In this document: positions 6,573-14,211 of the stretch, piece by piece
How positions within the stretch are numbered: the stretch's first letter is position 1
Layout: every line of letters begins with the position of its first letter
Assembly: GCA_029555385.1 (NCBI GenBank)
Contig: JAKPSH010000233.1
Coordinates: 1 to 33,080, forward strand
DNA length: 33,080 bases
Source of the DNA: Pseudomonadota bacterium
GTDB taxonomy: Bacteria > Bdellovibrionota_C > UBA2361 > SZUA-149
Direction of reading: 5' to 3'
Position numbers and translations under genes: made by a program
The notes under the pieces: model-generated
The model's database searches: none
The model's input: only the letters and a program-made list of their open reading frames with translations
Told to the model about the DNA's origin: nothing

Positions 6573-8717
6573 TTGAACCAGAACGGAAATCAACGAAGTC
6601 CGAGACGTGGATCTCATTTTGGTGCTGCCGTTTTTCTGTCGCTCCTGCTCTATCAGCTCAGCACCAGCAGCTTTGCCCCCTATTTTTCCGGATTCGGCGG
6701 TTTGCGCTGGCGTACGACAAACAGTTGCCGCAGCGCTGATGCTCCGCCGGTGCTGCCTGCCTACCAGAGGTCCGCCGGTGATTTTTCCGGTTCCAGCAGC
6801 GAGAGTATAACAATATGTGTGTCAGAAGCTTTTTCGCTTCTTGGCCCCGTGCTTGAAATTGAATATGCCTCGCAGTCAGAAAACATCCACTCCCGCCTCG
6901 TCGCACAGCTTCACGATGAATCTGGCGCGCTGCTTGACGAAAAGATTCTTTCCCCCTCCCCGCTTGATTCACAGCTTCCCAACTGGTCAACAGCCATGTT
7001 AACACCGGGCGCCCGGCACAGCGGCGCCGCTGCAACTATTACCGTCCGGCATTCGGTGCCGGGAAACCGGCATGGCACATGGTTTGCCGTTCGTGACCGC
7101 GTAAACTTTTATCACCCGGCACGCTGGCATGATTTTACTCCGCTCGGGACACCGGGAATGCAGCTTGCGCTTTGCCTGCTTGCCGGTTTTTTTCTTTTTA
7201 TTTGGGCAAAGCGCAGCCTTTTCGAGTCGCCGCTATCCGCCGGACGCTTCGGCTTGATGCTTTTTGTCTTCGGCTGTGCCGTTCATTTTCGTGCTGAACT
7301 TTATTTTTTCTGGGATGAGTGGCATGTCCTCGAACGCTTCAGCAAACTGGGCTTTCCCGGAGTGCTTTACACACACAATGAACATTTTCTACCTTTCTTC
7401 TTTTCGCTTTATTTCGTTGAAGCGAAACTTCTTGGCGAGCACTATCTGCTTTACCTGACGGTGTCCGCGGCACTCCATGCATTCAACGCTTTTTTGGTCT
7501 CGCTGCTCCTGGAGCGGCTCTCCGGGTCTGGCGGCAATTCGCGCCCTGCGGCACGGCTGCTGGGACTGCTTTATTTGCTCAGCGCGCTCCACGCCGAAGT
7601 GCTGCATTGGGCCTTCGAACAATCCATCTTGTGCGCCCAAGCGCTGGTCCTGCTTGCTTTGCTCAACGGTCTTGCGGCAGTTGAGGAAGGCAGTTTTCGC
7701 AAAGCCGTCTTCGCTGCCATATTTGCGGGCCTCGCACCGTTTTTTTTCGGAAACGGGTTTGCCGCAGTCATTCAGCTTCCTCTGCTGCTTGGCTTATCGA
7801 TGCCGCTTAGCCGCGCGCGGCAGAGCCCGCACAGTGTATTTGCGCTTCTCCAGGAGCGTATCCGCCGCGGATTTGTTACCATGGTTCTGGTGCTCCTTGC
7901 GCTCGTCGTGCCGGCATTACTCTATTACCGCTTTCGCGACGGGGTTGGCACAAGCGTAATGCAGGCCAGGCCTTTTGCGAATCCGCTGGTTCTTTTCCAG
8001 TATCTCGGCGTCGGCTCCCAGCTCGGCACGGTTCTCCGGGGAATTGGTCTTTTTCCTTCACTGGACATGGAATCGCCAACGAGATTTGTTCACGCAGTCT
8101 TTCCCTGGCTTCCCGTCCGGCTGCGCGTGATGTTTCCCAGCTTTATCTTTGCTTATCTTGGGCTTGCCGTAAGCCTTTTCTGCCTCGGGCTGAGCATGTG
8201 CGCTAAAACACGGTGCCGTAATTTTTCGCTCTGGCTCCTCGGACAGTTGCTGATTATTTCAGCAATGCTGCTGCCAGCTTTCGGACGATGGCAGCTCGGC
8301 ATCGACCAGTCGCTTTCGCTTCGCTACCACAGCCAGGCGGCACTTGGGCTATGTATCATGGTCCTTCCCGCACTGCTCGTTCTGCTGACCTGGAGATCGG
8401 ATACCGGTCGAATGCTGCGTCCGCTCTGCAAATTTTGCTCTGTGCTTATTCAGGCGCTGTGCGTGCTCCATATCAGCGCGCAGCTTTATTTGGCGCAGCA
8501 ATTTAAGTACTTCACAAAAGACGCCGTTGCTCACCGCGTCTTTGCCCAACAAGTCCGGGACTGGCGGCAGCAGCTTAAAGCTGCAGCGCCTTCCGTGTTT
8601 CTGCCTTACGAAGCGCCCGGAACACCCCTGGGCGGACTTCAGCCGCGTTTTCCTTTCACGATCACGCTTGCCCGCCACCCGGACGAAATCTACCGCGTGC
8701 TTGAGTGGTTAAAATAA
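6573..8717 (+). CDS. Polytopic membrane protein, GT-C glycosyltransferase-like
   Basis: 714 residues from a TTG start. One hydrophobic segment is near residues 17-32. A soluble, beta-rich, presumably periplasmic region of about 150 residues follows (rich in S, H and charged residues). About ten further membrane segments run from residue 195 to the end. Just after the second of these lies FFWDEWHVLERF, followed by THNEHFLPFFF. Acidic pairs of this kind in the first large outer loop are typical of GT-C lipid-linked glycosyltransferases such as the PMT/ArnT groups, so sugar transfer at the outer membrane face is a reasonable inference, not proof. No glycan-pathway neighbours support it. The start codon is uncertain because the ribosome site is weak. 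The gene diverges from the trp operon across a 170-bp gap. Confidence 0.6.
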   Translation: MNQNGNQRSPRRGSHFGAAVFLSLLLYQLSTSSFAPYFSGFGGLRWRTTNSCRSADAPPVLPAYQRSAGDFSGSSSESITICVSEAFSLLGPVLEIEYASQSENIHSRLVAQLHDESGALLDEKILSPSPLDSQLPNWSTAMLTPGARHSGAAATITVRHSVPGNRHGTWFAVRDRVNFYHPARWHDFTPLGTPGMQLALCLLAGFFLFIWAKRSLFESPLSAGRFGLMLFVFGCAVHFRAELYFFWDEWHVLERFSKLGFPGVLYTHNEHFLPFFFSLYFVEAKLLGEHYLLYLTVSAALHAFNAFLVSLLLERLSGSGGNSRPAARLLGLLYLLSALHAEVLHWAFEQSILCAQALVLLALLNGLAAVEEGSFRKAVFAAIFAGLAPFFFGNGFAAVIQLPLLLGLSMPLSRARQSPHSVFALLQERIRRGFVTMVLVLLALVVPALLYYRFRDGVGTSVMQARPFANPLVLFQYLGVGSQLGTVLRGIGLFPSLDMESPTRFVHAVFPWLPVRLRVMFPSFIFAYLGLAVSLFCLGLSMCAKTRCRNFSLWLLGQLLIISAMLLPAFGRWQLGIDQSLSLRYHSQAALGLCIMVLPALLVLLTWRSDTGRMLRPLCKFCSVLIQALCVLHISAQLYLAQQFKYFTKDAVAHRVFAQQVRDWRQQLKAAAPSVFLPYEAPGTPLGGLQPRFPFTITLARHPDEIYRVLEWLK

Positions 8718-8814
8718 GCGCTGTGTTCAGTTAACCCGCGCCCAACAGCAAGGCGTCCGGAAACTTTTTTGCTGAATCACGAAAAATCTTGCCGCATCCT
8801 GCGATAATACCCAT

Positions 8815-8998
8815 GGGGCCTGTCGCAAAATGGGCTCCGCAGCGAAAATGAGAGATTCTAGGCGAGACAAGGATGGCGCGTAAAAAAATCCGAGTCGTGT
8901 AAGTTTGCGACACGTCGCAGGATTTTTTTGCGCGCCCCGACGAAGTCGCAATCAAAATCTCCCATTCGCAGCAGGGGCTACATTTCGTGACAGGCCCC
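8815..8998. repeat. 184-bp near-palindromic element, MITE- or REP-like
   Basis: The left end GGGGCCTGTC (8815-8824) is repeated inverted at the right end as GACAGGCCCC (8989-8998). The arms match imperfectly throughout: for example GAGATT near 8851 faces AATCTC near 8956. The centre is a strong hairpin in which AAAAAAATCC (8882-8891) pairs perfectly with GGATTTTTTT (8920-8929). The whole unit could fold into one long stem. It has no coding content, as expected for a non-autonomous miniature element. Related end sequences occur at 9002-9013, 9751-9765 and 32527-32551. Confidence 0.75.
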
Positions 8999-9013
8999 TA
9001 TGGGGCCTGTCAC
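8987..9013. repeat. Perfect 12-bp inverted repeat between two element ends
   Basis: GTGACAGGCCCC (8987-8998) is followed by TAT and its exact reverse complement GGGGCCTGTCAC (9002-9013). The left half is the right end of the 184-bp palindrome. The right half looks like the end of a second, abutting copy or cassette. It could also act as a hairpin just upstream of the gene at 9055. Confidence 0.8.
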
Positions 9014-9054
9014 GTGCCGGGGCTCTATTGAACTTAACAAAGGAGAAATCAGCC

Positions 9055-9645
9055 ATGATGTTTGCAGAAATCAAGCGCATTGAGTCAATCGGGGCGGCAG
9101 CCTGGGAATTCGTGCTCGACGGCGAGTTTCGTAAAGCGCGCAGACTGCTTAAGAAAATTCGCAACTCTCCCTATGTCTGTGAAGCCGAGAGAGCGGCGGC
9201 TGTGGTTGAAGCAAAGATCTTACAGCGCTCTGCAAAGCAGAAAGAAGCAAAGGAGCGTATTATGCAGAGCATCGGCTACCTTTGGAACTGCGGGGAAGCG
9301 CTGGAGATATGCGCCGCATCGAATCCAGCCGTCAACGAGGACTCGAAGGTCTATCACCTGGAGGTTCTCGGCGGCATCGCCCGCCTTGGTGTCTTTACTT
9401 GCTTCCCTGCGAATTATATTTCTTCGTTTGACGTGGCAGCAAACAGCATCGACGAAGCGTTCGCTTATATTTCCGAATTGGCAAACTTCGCTGAACCAGA
9501 CACGGCAGAAATAATCGAATGCAGTGAATACGATGTTTCCGCTGCTGAGTTTGCGCATCGCGGCGTCATTGCGGCCTATCCGTTCCGTCCGCATGATGAC
9601 GCTGAGCAGCAAGACGAGACCGAGCGCTCTGCTTTACGACATTAG
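9055..9645 (+). CDS. Hypothetical helical protein, repeat-bracketed
   Basis: 196 residues; I do not recognise the family. The first 70 residues are charged and amphipathic (WEFVLDGEFRKARRLLKKI, then an A/E/K-rich helix), resembling tetratricopeptide-like helical pairs. The middle has scattered cysteines, and the C-terminus is acidic and histidine-containing (HDDAEQQDE). There is no signal peptide or membrane segment, so it is probably cytoplasmic. The start at 9055 is well supported by AAAGGAG ten bases upstream, with a second ATG immediately after. The gene is flanked by inverted copies of the same short sequence (9002-9013 and 9751-9765) and followed by a hairpin, which suggests a small mobile or acquired unit. 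Function unknown. Confidence 0.7.
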   Translation: MMFAEIKRIESIGAAAWEFVLDGEFRKARRLLKKIRNSPYVCEAERAAAVVEAKILQRSAKQKEAKERIMQSIGYLWNCGEALEICAASNPAVNEDSKVYHLEVLGGIARLGVFTCFPANYISSFDVAANSIDEAFAYISELANFAEPDTAEIIECSEYDVSAAEFAHRGVIAAYPFRPHDDAEQQDETERSALRH

Positions 9646-9684
9646 AGCGGATTAACTTCCAGCTACAGTGGAAGTCAATCCGCT
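9646..9684. terminator. Strong hairpin between convergent genes
   Basis: Immediately after the stop at 9643-9645, AGCGGATT-A-ACTTCCA pairs with TGGAAGT-C-AATCCGCT around a 7-base loop: a 15-bp stem with one mismatch. No T-run follows on either strand. Its position between convergent genes makes a bidirectional terminator plausible. Confidence 0.5.
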
Positions 9685-9750
9685 ACAGAACTCGGCTTGC
9701 AGGAACCGGAGATGCTGCACTGCGTAAGACAGCACGGCTATCCGATTTCC

Positions 9751-9765
9751 TGCGACAGGCCCATA
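9751..9765. repeat. Solitary inverted copy of the palindrome end
   Basis: TGCGACAGGCCCATA is the reverse complement of TATGGGCCTGTCGCA. It matches the left end of the 184-bp element (8812-8827) except for one missing G. With the copy at 9002 it forms an inverted pair around the gene at 9055-9645. The remaining bases to 9848 show nothing assignable. Confidence 0.6.
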
Positions 9766-9848
9766 AGGTTAAGCCTGCAGCACCCGGCAGCGTCATTCTT
9801 TGCGCCGCCAGAGCATCAGCTCGGCCTTCACTTGCAAAATGAAAAAGC

Positions 9849-10388
9849 TTATTCTTCGAGCCAGCGGACCTGTTCCTGTACGGCTTTAAGTGAATTGCCG
9901 TAGCGGCTCTTATCGTCTTCCGTGCAGCTGAAAACAACGCTGCCGATGCTGCATTCGGTGAGCGGCTTGTTTGTTGGCGGAAAGCCGCGCACCCAGCCGT
10001 CCTTAGTATAGTGAATGAAATCGCGCTCGATCTGCGGCCGGTTGAATGGATCAACAATCACACGCTTCTCAAAAATGCGCTCACAGATCCGCCGGGCGCT
10101 CTCCTCGGAATCTGCCTTGACGGTGCGTGTGGAAATAGAGGCTTTTTGCGCTGCCTTAAGCTCCAGCGTAACGCTTCGCTCCGGCAGCCGGTTAAACGGC
10201 GTAACACCGACAACCTGGTATTCCACATTATTATCTTGCTGGTCGCTGGCCCAGCGGGCATTCCAGCTTAACGACTTGCCCATCGAACGCTCAAGGCAGC
10301 TCAGCTGCGACTGGGCCCAGCAGTCTGGCACTGCGGCAAGCATCACGGCCCACAGCAGCAGCAGAAACTTTTTCGCCAGCTTAGTCAT
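9849..10388 (-). CDS. Secreted hypothetical protein
   Basis: 179 residues of unknown family. Residues 1-25 form a clear Sec signal peptide (KK, then LLLLWAVMLAAV, ending near CWA-QS), so the mature protein should be periplasmic. The mature part is polar with three further cysteines (SCLER; ARRICERIFEK; LTECSIGSVVFSCTEDD, the last containing two), enough for disulfides. The middle is strand-like (NNVEYQVVGVTPFN, SVTLELKAAQ). The gene starts within the last 8 bp of the upstream anchored protein gene, so the two are probably translated together and may act together at the membrane. Confidence 0.65.
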   Translation of the reverse strand: MTKLAKKFLLLLWAVMLAAVPDCWAQSQLSCLERSMGKSLSWNARWASDQQDNNVEYQVVGVTPFNRLPERSVTLELKAAQKASISTRTVKADSEESARRICERIFEKRVIVDPFNRPQIERDFIHYTKDGWVRGFPPTNKPLTECSIGSVVFSCTEDDKSRYGNSLKAVQEQVRWLEE

Positions 10389-11532
10389 TTTCCAGCAGCT
10401 CCTTAAGCCGCGCTTGCGCCAGCAAGACGTCTTCCATTGATTTTGTTTTCGGCGCCAGGTGCTGATAAAGCGCGGTGTAGAACTGCAGGCTGAAATCGTT
10501 TTTGCTCTGCGCAGCCTTCATCATCGCCATTTCCGTCAGCACCAGGTTGGCCCGCAGACAAGTTGCGCGAATCATATCTTTGGTAATTTCCGTGCCGGCA
10601 GCTTTGTCTTCGGGCGGCATGAGCAGCAGATGGTTGGCGCGATACAGATCGTCCAAGGCCTTCTGCGCCTGTTCGAAACTCGTCAAGCGAGCATCCCGCG
10701 GCAGACTGCGCAAAACACCTGCCGCTTCGCGCATATCCTTTTCCCAGCGGTCCGGTTCGAGATACCGCGTTGGAGCAATTTCTCTTTTGGTGCAGCGGCT
10801 GAATATTTCATTGGCATCAACCTGGGGATCAAGCTTCTTTGTTAGTGTAATCCGCTGGCCGTAAGTGGCTAAAGAAAGATAGCGGCACGCCTGCTCGCAG
10901 GTAGATTTGCTTTGTGCATTTCCAATGCCCGCGCAGCGCAGATGGCATTTTTTAACGGCCACTGAACCAAATAATGGTTGAATGTAATCGTTGGCCACTT
11001 CCTCCGGTTTCGGCTCCGGCTCCGGCGGTGCCGGAGGAGCGATAAGCCAGCTCGTAACAAGAATAGTTGAGAGAATGCTGACGATGAGCAGCAAGAACAT
11101 TGACGATAGCGACATTCCGCGTCTCGGAAAGAGCATCGAGTGCGCTGATGTCGTGCGTGCACCCTTCAGGCGGAAAAGCTGCGTCATTGAAATGTTGGGG
11201 CAAAGTCCCGTTGCGTTGCGGCGCACCTGCATCAGACGTGACCGGCTGCGTCCAGGATTGCAGGTCGTCAGTTCGATCAGGCTTGCCGGCTTGCCCGTAC
11301 TGAGCCTTGCATCCACGGGAGAAGGTGCGACACGCGGTTCTTCGTGACTGAAAGCCCCGGCAGGGGCTTGAGAAAACAGAGGAGATTCGCTTGGTCCTTC
11401 ACCGGGCCGGCGGTTCTTTTCGGCCAGGGTCGCCCAGCAAAGTCGTTGATACTCTTCGTTGGACAATTCTCCGTTGTCCCGCATCCGTGCAAGCTCATCA
11501 AGCCGCTCTCTGTCTTCATCAGAAAGATTCAT
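10381..11532 (-). CDS. Single-pass membrane protein with SHOCT-like N-terminus and periplasmic twin CX3C motif
   Basis: 383 residues, family not recognised. Residues 5-32 (LDELARMRDNGELSNEEYQ) look like the short SHOCT oligomerisation helix pair. A basic, low-complexity region follows, then one membrane helix at about 142-164 and a Pro/Glu linker at 166-178. The presumed periplasmic domain begins with cysteines 196, 200, 212 and 216 in the pattern CX3C-X11-CX3C, as in disulfide-stapled helical hairpins. The rest is helical, with DKAAGTEITKD in the middle. Topology is inferred from the basic stretch before the helix. Translation is coupled to the secreted protein gene downstream (8-bp overlap). 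No function can be assigned. Confidence 0.65.
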   Translation of the reverse strand: MNLSDEDRERLDELARMRDNGELSNEEYQRLCWATLAEKNRRPGEGPSESPLFSQAPAGAFSHEEPRVAPSPVDARLSTGKPASLIELTTCNPGRSRSRLMQVRRNATGLCPNISMTQLFRLKGARTTSAHSMLFPRRGMSLSSMFLLLIVSILSTILVTSWLIAPPAPPEPEPKPEEVANDYIQPLFGSVAVKKCHLRCAGIGNAQSKSTCEQACRYLSLATYGQRITLTKKLDPQVDANEIFSRCTKREIAPTRYLEPDRWEKDMREAAGVLRSLPRDARLTSFEQAQKALDDLYRANHLLLMPPEDKAAGTEITKDMIRATCLRANLVLTEMAMMKAAQSKNDFSLQFYTALYQHLAPKTKSMEDVLLAQARLKELLEND

Positions 11533-11671
11533 CTAACCAGACCCGCAGGATGGCAATGGCCAAGTTCCATTATGCAATTAGATCGTCTAAGTCATTATTT
11601 TTCTTGAGCCTTCATCCGGATTGATCCATCCTTCAAGCTAACCAACTGTAATTGCTTCGAGTAGTGGATAT

Positions 11672-13153
11672 ATGAGCATTTTACTTATTAAACTCAATTT
11701 TCGATTGAGCTGTGCTGCGTTAGCATGTGCGGCGCTTTATACCCCGGCGCAAGCGTTTTGCGCCGAAGCGGGTTTGACCGCCGCCGAGACCAGTCTTCCA
11801 GGTTTTTTCTGGACTCTTCCCTTTGCGCTCCTGCTTCTGGCTATCGCCTTTTTTCCGCTTTCCTCACTGACGAAGTACTGGTGGGAGCACAATCGAAACA
11901 AGCTTTTATGCGCGCTTGTCCTTTGTGCGTGGGTTCTTATTTACTACTGCGCCAGAGGATACGGTTTTAGTCATGATGGACACATTACCGCACCCGGACT
12001 GACCACCGCGCTCTCGGTGCTTAAAGTTAGTTTGCTTGAATATATCCCCTTTATCGTTCTTCTTTCTGCACTATATATAATTGCCGGCGGCATCAGCCTG
12101 CGTGGAGACTTGTCGGCCCGGCCCTTGACGAACACGGTCTTTCTCGCCCTCGGCGCCTTACTCGCAAGCTTCATTGGCACCACCGGCGCGTCCATGCTGC
12201 TTATTTACCCGCTGCTCAAGACAAACAGCGAACGCAAGTTCACCACGCACACTTTCTGCTTCTTTATTATGCTGGTCAGCAACATCGGCGGGTGCTTGAC
12301 GCCGCTGGGCGACCCGCCGCTGTTCTTAGGCTACCTGAAAGGCGTGCCGTTTTCCTGGACATTCACCGCACTGTGGCCGCAGTGGCTGGCCATGACCTCG
12401 GCGCTGCTCATATTTTACTATGCCTTAGACAGCTTGGCGTACCGCCGGGAGAATCCGGAAGACCTTGCTCGCGATAATGTGCAAATCGAACCGTTGACTC
12501 TGCGCGGCTCAATCAACTTTGCCTGGCTTTGCGGCGTCATCGCCGCCACGGCCTTAATCATGCCCGGACGAACTTTCACTGGAACGTCTTGGGTGGTACC
12601 GCTTTTTGCCCGCGAAATTGTGCTTGGCGTGCTGACCATCGGATCGCTGATCACCACCCCCGCCGGGGTGCGTAAAGAAAACTCTTTTTCTTACGGGCCG
12701 ATCCTTGAAGTCGCCTGTCTTTTTCTCGGCATCTTTGTGGTTATGCAAGTGCCGGTTGAAATTCTGCGCCTAAGCGGGGCGCACCTGGGACTTACCCAGC
12801 CGCTTCAGTTCTTCTGGACCACCGGGCTGCTTTCCAGTTTTCTCGACAATGCACCCACCTACGTTGTCTTTTTTGAAACAGCGGGCAGTCTTCCTTCCTC
12901 CGACGCGACCATGCTTCACGGCGTCAACACCGCAACCGGAACAATTTCAGAACCGCTCCTGCAAGCCATCTCGCTCGGCGCGGTATTTATGGGAGCCAAC
13001 ACCTACATCGGCAACGGACCGAATTTCATGGTCAAGAGTATTGTCGAAGCAAACGGCGTGAAGATGCCGTCATTTTTCGGCTACATGCTCCGCTGGAGCA
13101 TGCCCGTCCTGCTGCCGTTGTTTGCCGTGCTTTCGTGGGTTAATTTCCGCTAA
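11672..13153 (+). CDS. Na+/H+ antiporter-like ion transporter (ArsB/NhaD/CitMHS superfamily)
   Basis: A 493-residue inner-membrane protein with an N-terminal hydrophobic leader and about twelve membrane segments. The two inverted-half core motifs of the ion transporter superfamily are visible: LASFIGTTGASMLLIYPLL near residue 170 with SNIGGCLTPLGDPPLF near 210, and SSFLDNAPTYVVFFE near 390 with MGANTYIGNGPNFM near 440. The GDPP and DNAPT signatures are those of proteins usually annotated as sodium:proton antiporters, but related citrate and arsenite carriers share the fold, so the substrate is inferred. The 139-bp upstream gap divides it from the divergent anchored-protein gene. Its TAA overlaps the convergent fliM stop by 4 bp. 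Confidence 0.82.
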   Translation: MSILLIKLNFRLSCAALACAALYTPAQAFCAEAGLTAAETSLPGFFWTLPFALLLLAIAFFPLSSLTKYWWEHNRNKLLCALVLCAWVLIYYCARGYGFSHDGHITAPGLTTALSVLKVSLLEYIPFIVLLSALYIIAGGISLRGDLSARPLTNTVFLALGALLASFIGTTGASMLLIYPLLKTNSERKFTTHTFCFFIMLVSNIGGCLTPLGDPPLFLGYLKGVPFSWTFTALWPQWLAMTSALLIFYYALDSLAYRRENPEDLARDNVQIEPLTLRGSINFAWLCGVIAATALIMPGRTFTGTSWVVPLFAREIVLGVLTIGSLITTPAGVRKENSFSYGPILEVACLFLGIFVVMQVPVEILRLSGAHLGLTQPLQFFWTTGLLSSFLDNAPTYVVFFETAGSLPSSDATMLHGVNTATGTISEPLLQAISLGAVFMGANTYIGNGPNFMVKSIVEANGVKMPSFFGYMLRWSMPVLLPLFAVLSWVNFR

Positions 13154-14085
13154 TCAGGCTTGCGGCGGGTAATCTTTACGGCCCGCCGTCCGTGATGAAT
13201 GCCTACTTCACCTTCGAACTTGGCTGTACCTTGAACTTCGATAATCGCTGGCGCTTCGGCGTCTGTCGCCAACGGAATAACATCACCGACTTGCAGCTTG
13301 AGGACATCTTTCATCTTAATCCGGCCGTGAGCTAGCACAATGCGCAGATCGATTTCGCTGTTTGAGATAGCTTGAGCCAGACGCTGCTTCATGTTTTCGT
13401 CAACTTCGCTCTGCAGCTGATGAAAACCCGCACTTAACTTTTCGCGAATCGGCTCGAGCATAAATCCTGGAAAACAGAAAATGCAGGAACCTTTCTCATT
13501 GCCCAGCTCAATATCAACTTGCACGTTGGTCACGGAATCGTGCGGCGCAGCTATCGAAAGAATCATGGGATCTTGCTCCGCCCGGCCATAAACCAAATCA
13601 ACCGGCGAAATTATCGACCAGCTCTCTTTGAGATTCTCCAACCCGAGCAGCACGACACGGCTAATCAAGCGTTTCTCCAGCGGCGTGTATTCGCGGCTTT
13701 CCGCTTTGCGGATCGGGCGTCCCCGCCCGCCAAACATCGAGTCAATAGTGGCGAAACAGAGAGGTGAAGAAATAACGACCAGCCCTTGCCCCGCCAGAGG
13801 CGGCATGCGGAAAAGATGCATGCTTGAGGGGTGTACCAGCTTTTTCGAAAACGTGTCGAATTTCTCAATGCTGAGGCCGCTGAGGCTCATCACGCAGCGC
13901 CGGTTCAGCATCGTCTCCAGTGTCGGGCGGAAGTTCCGGACAAACCGATCGAAAATCATTTCGAGTCCCGGCAGGCGGCCGCGAACGAGTTTTTCTTCGC
14001 CGGCTAAATCAACCTTGCGAACGTCCGGACTCTCCCCCGCGCCAACCGCTTCCTCAAGCATCACTTGTGCATCTTCACGAGTCAT
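13150..14085 (-). CDS. fliM: Flagellar motor switch protein FliM
   Basis: 311 residues. FliM is a cytoplasmic C-ring protein that binds FliG, FliN and phosphorylated CheY. The middle CheC-like domain (about 45-225) carries the FliG-binding SMFGGRGRP, then REYTPLEKRLI. The C-terminal SpoA/FliN-like domain (about 235-305) has VLKLQVGDVIPL and the ending KFEGEVGIHHGRRAVKI. The N-terminal CheY-docking peptide, normally like LSQDEIDALL, reads MTREDAQVML, a divergent but alignable version. The start follows AGGGGGAA. Length is slightly below the usual 320-350. No other motor gene is adjacent: secA is 126 bp upstream and the antiporter converges downstream, so fliM stands alone here. Confidence 0.92.
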   Translation of the reverse strand: MTREDAQVMLEEAVGAGESPDVRKVDLAGEEKLVRGRLPGLEMIFDRFVRNFRPTLETMLNRRCVMSLSGLSIEKFDTFSKKLVHPSSMHLFRMPPLAGQGLVVISSPLCFATIDSMFGGRGRPIRKAESREYTPLEKRLISRVVLLGLENLKESWSIISPVDLVYGRAEQDPMILSIAAPHDSVTNVQVDIELGNEKGSCIFCFPGFMLEPIREKLSAGFHQLQSEVDENMKQRLAQAISNSEIDLRIVLAHGRIKMKDVLKLQVGDVIPLATDAEAPAIIEVQGTAKFEGEVGIHHGRRAVKITRRKPD

Positions 14086-14132
14086 CCATTCCCCCTAACA
14101 CTTCCGCATTGATCTCAGCGACAGAAAGCATC

Positions 14133-14150
14133 ACAGAACCACTGTTCTGT
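14133..14150. promoter_or_regulatory. Inverted repeat upstream of fliM
   Basis: ACAGAAC-CACT-GTTCTGT is a perfect 7-bp inverted repeat with a 4-base spacer, 48 bp before the fliM start in the 126-bp gap after secA. It could be an operator or an mRNA hairpin. No convincing promoter hexamers flank it. Confidence 0.4.
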
Positions 14151-14211
14151 ATATCGGCAGCTTAGGATTTAATCTTGAATGGCGTTATCGGGATGAATCT
14201 GTCCGCTATAA

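Larger units (their letters stand above)
8718..9054. other. Intergenic region dominated by a long palindrome
   Basis: This 337-bp gap holds no credible gene. Bases 8815-8998 form a near-palindromic repeat and 8987-9013 a perfect inverted repeat (separate entries). The first 97 bases show nothing I can assign. Short open frames on both strands here are products of the palindrome. A Shine-Dalgarno AAAGGAG at 9039-9045 belongs to the gene starting at 9055. Confidence 0.7.

Noticed and set aside
8727..8955. Two overlapping short minus-strand frames next to the unknown gene
   Set aside because: Both lie over the palindrome, whose symmetry creates similar open frames; there is no start signal.
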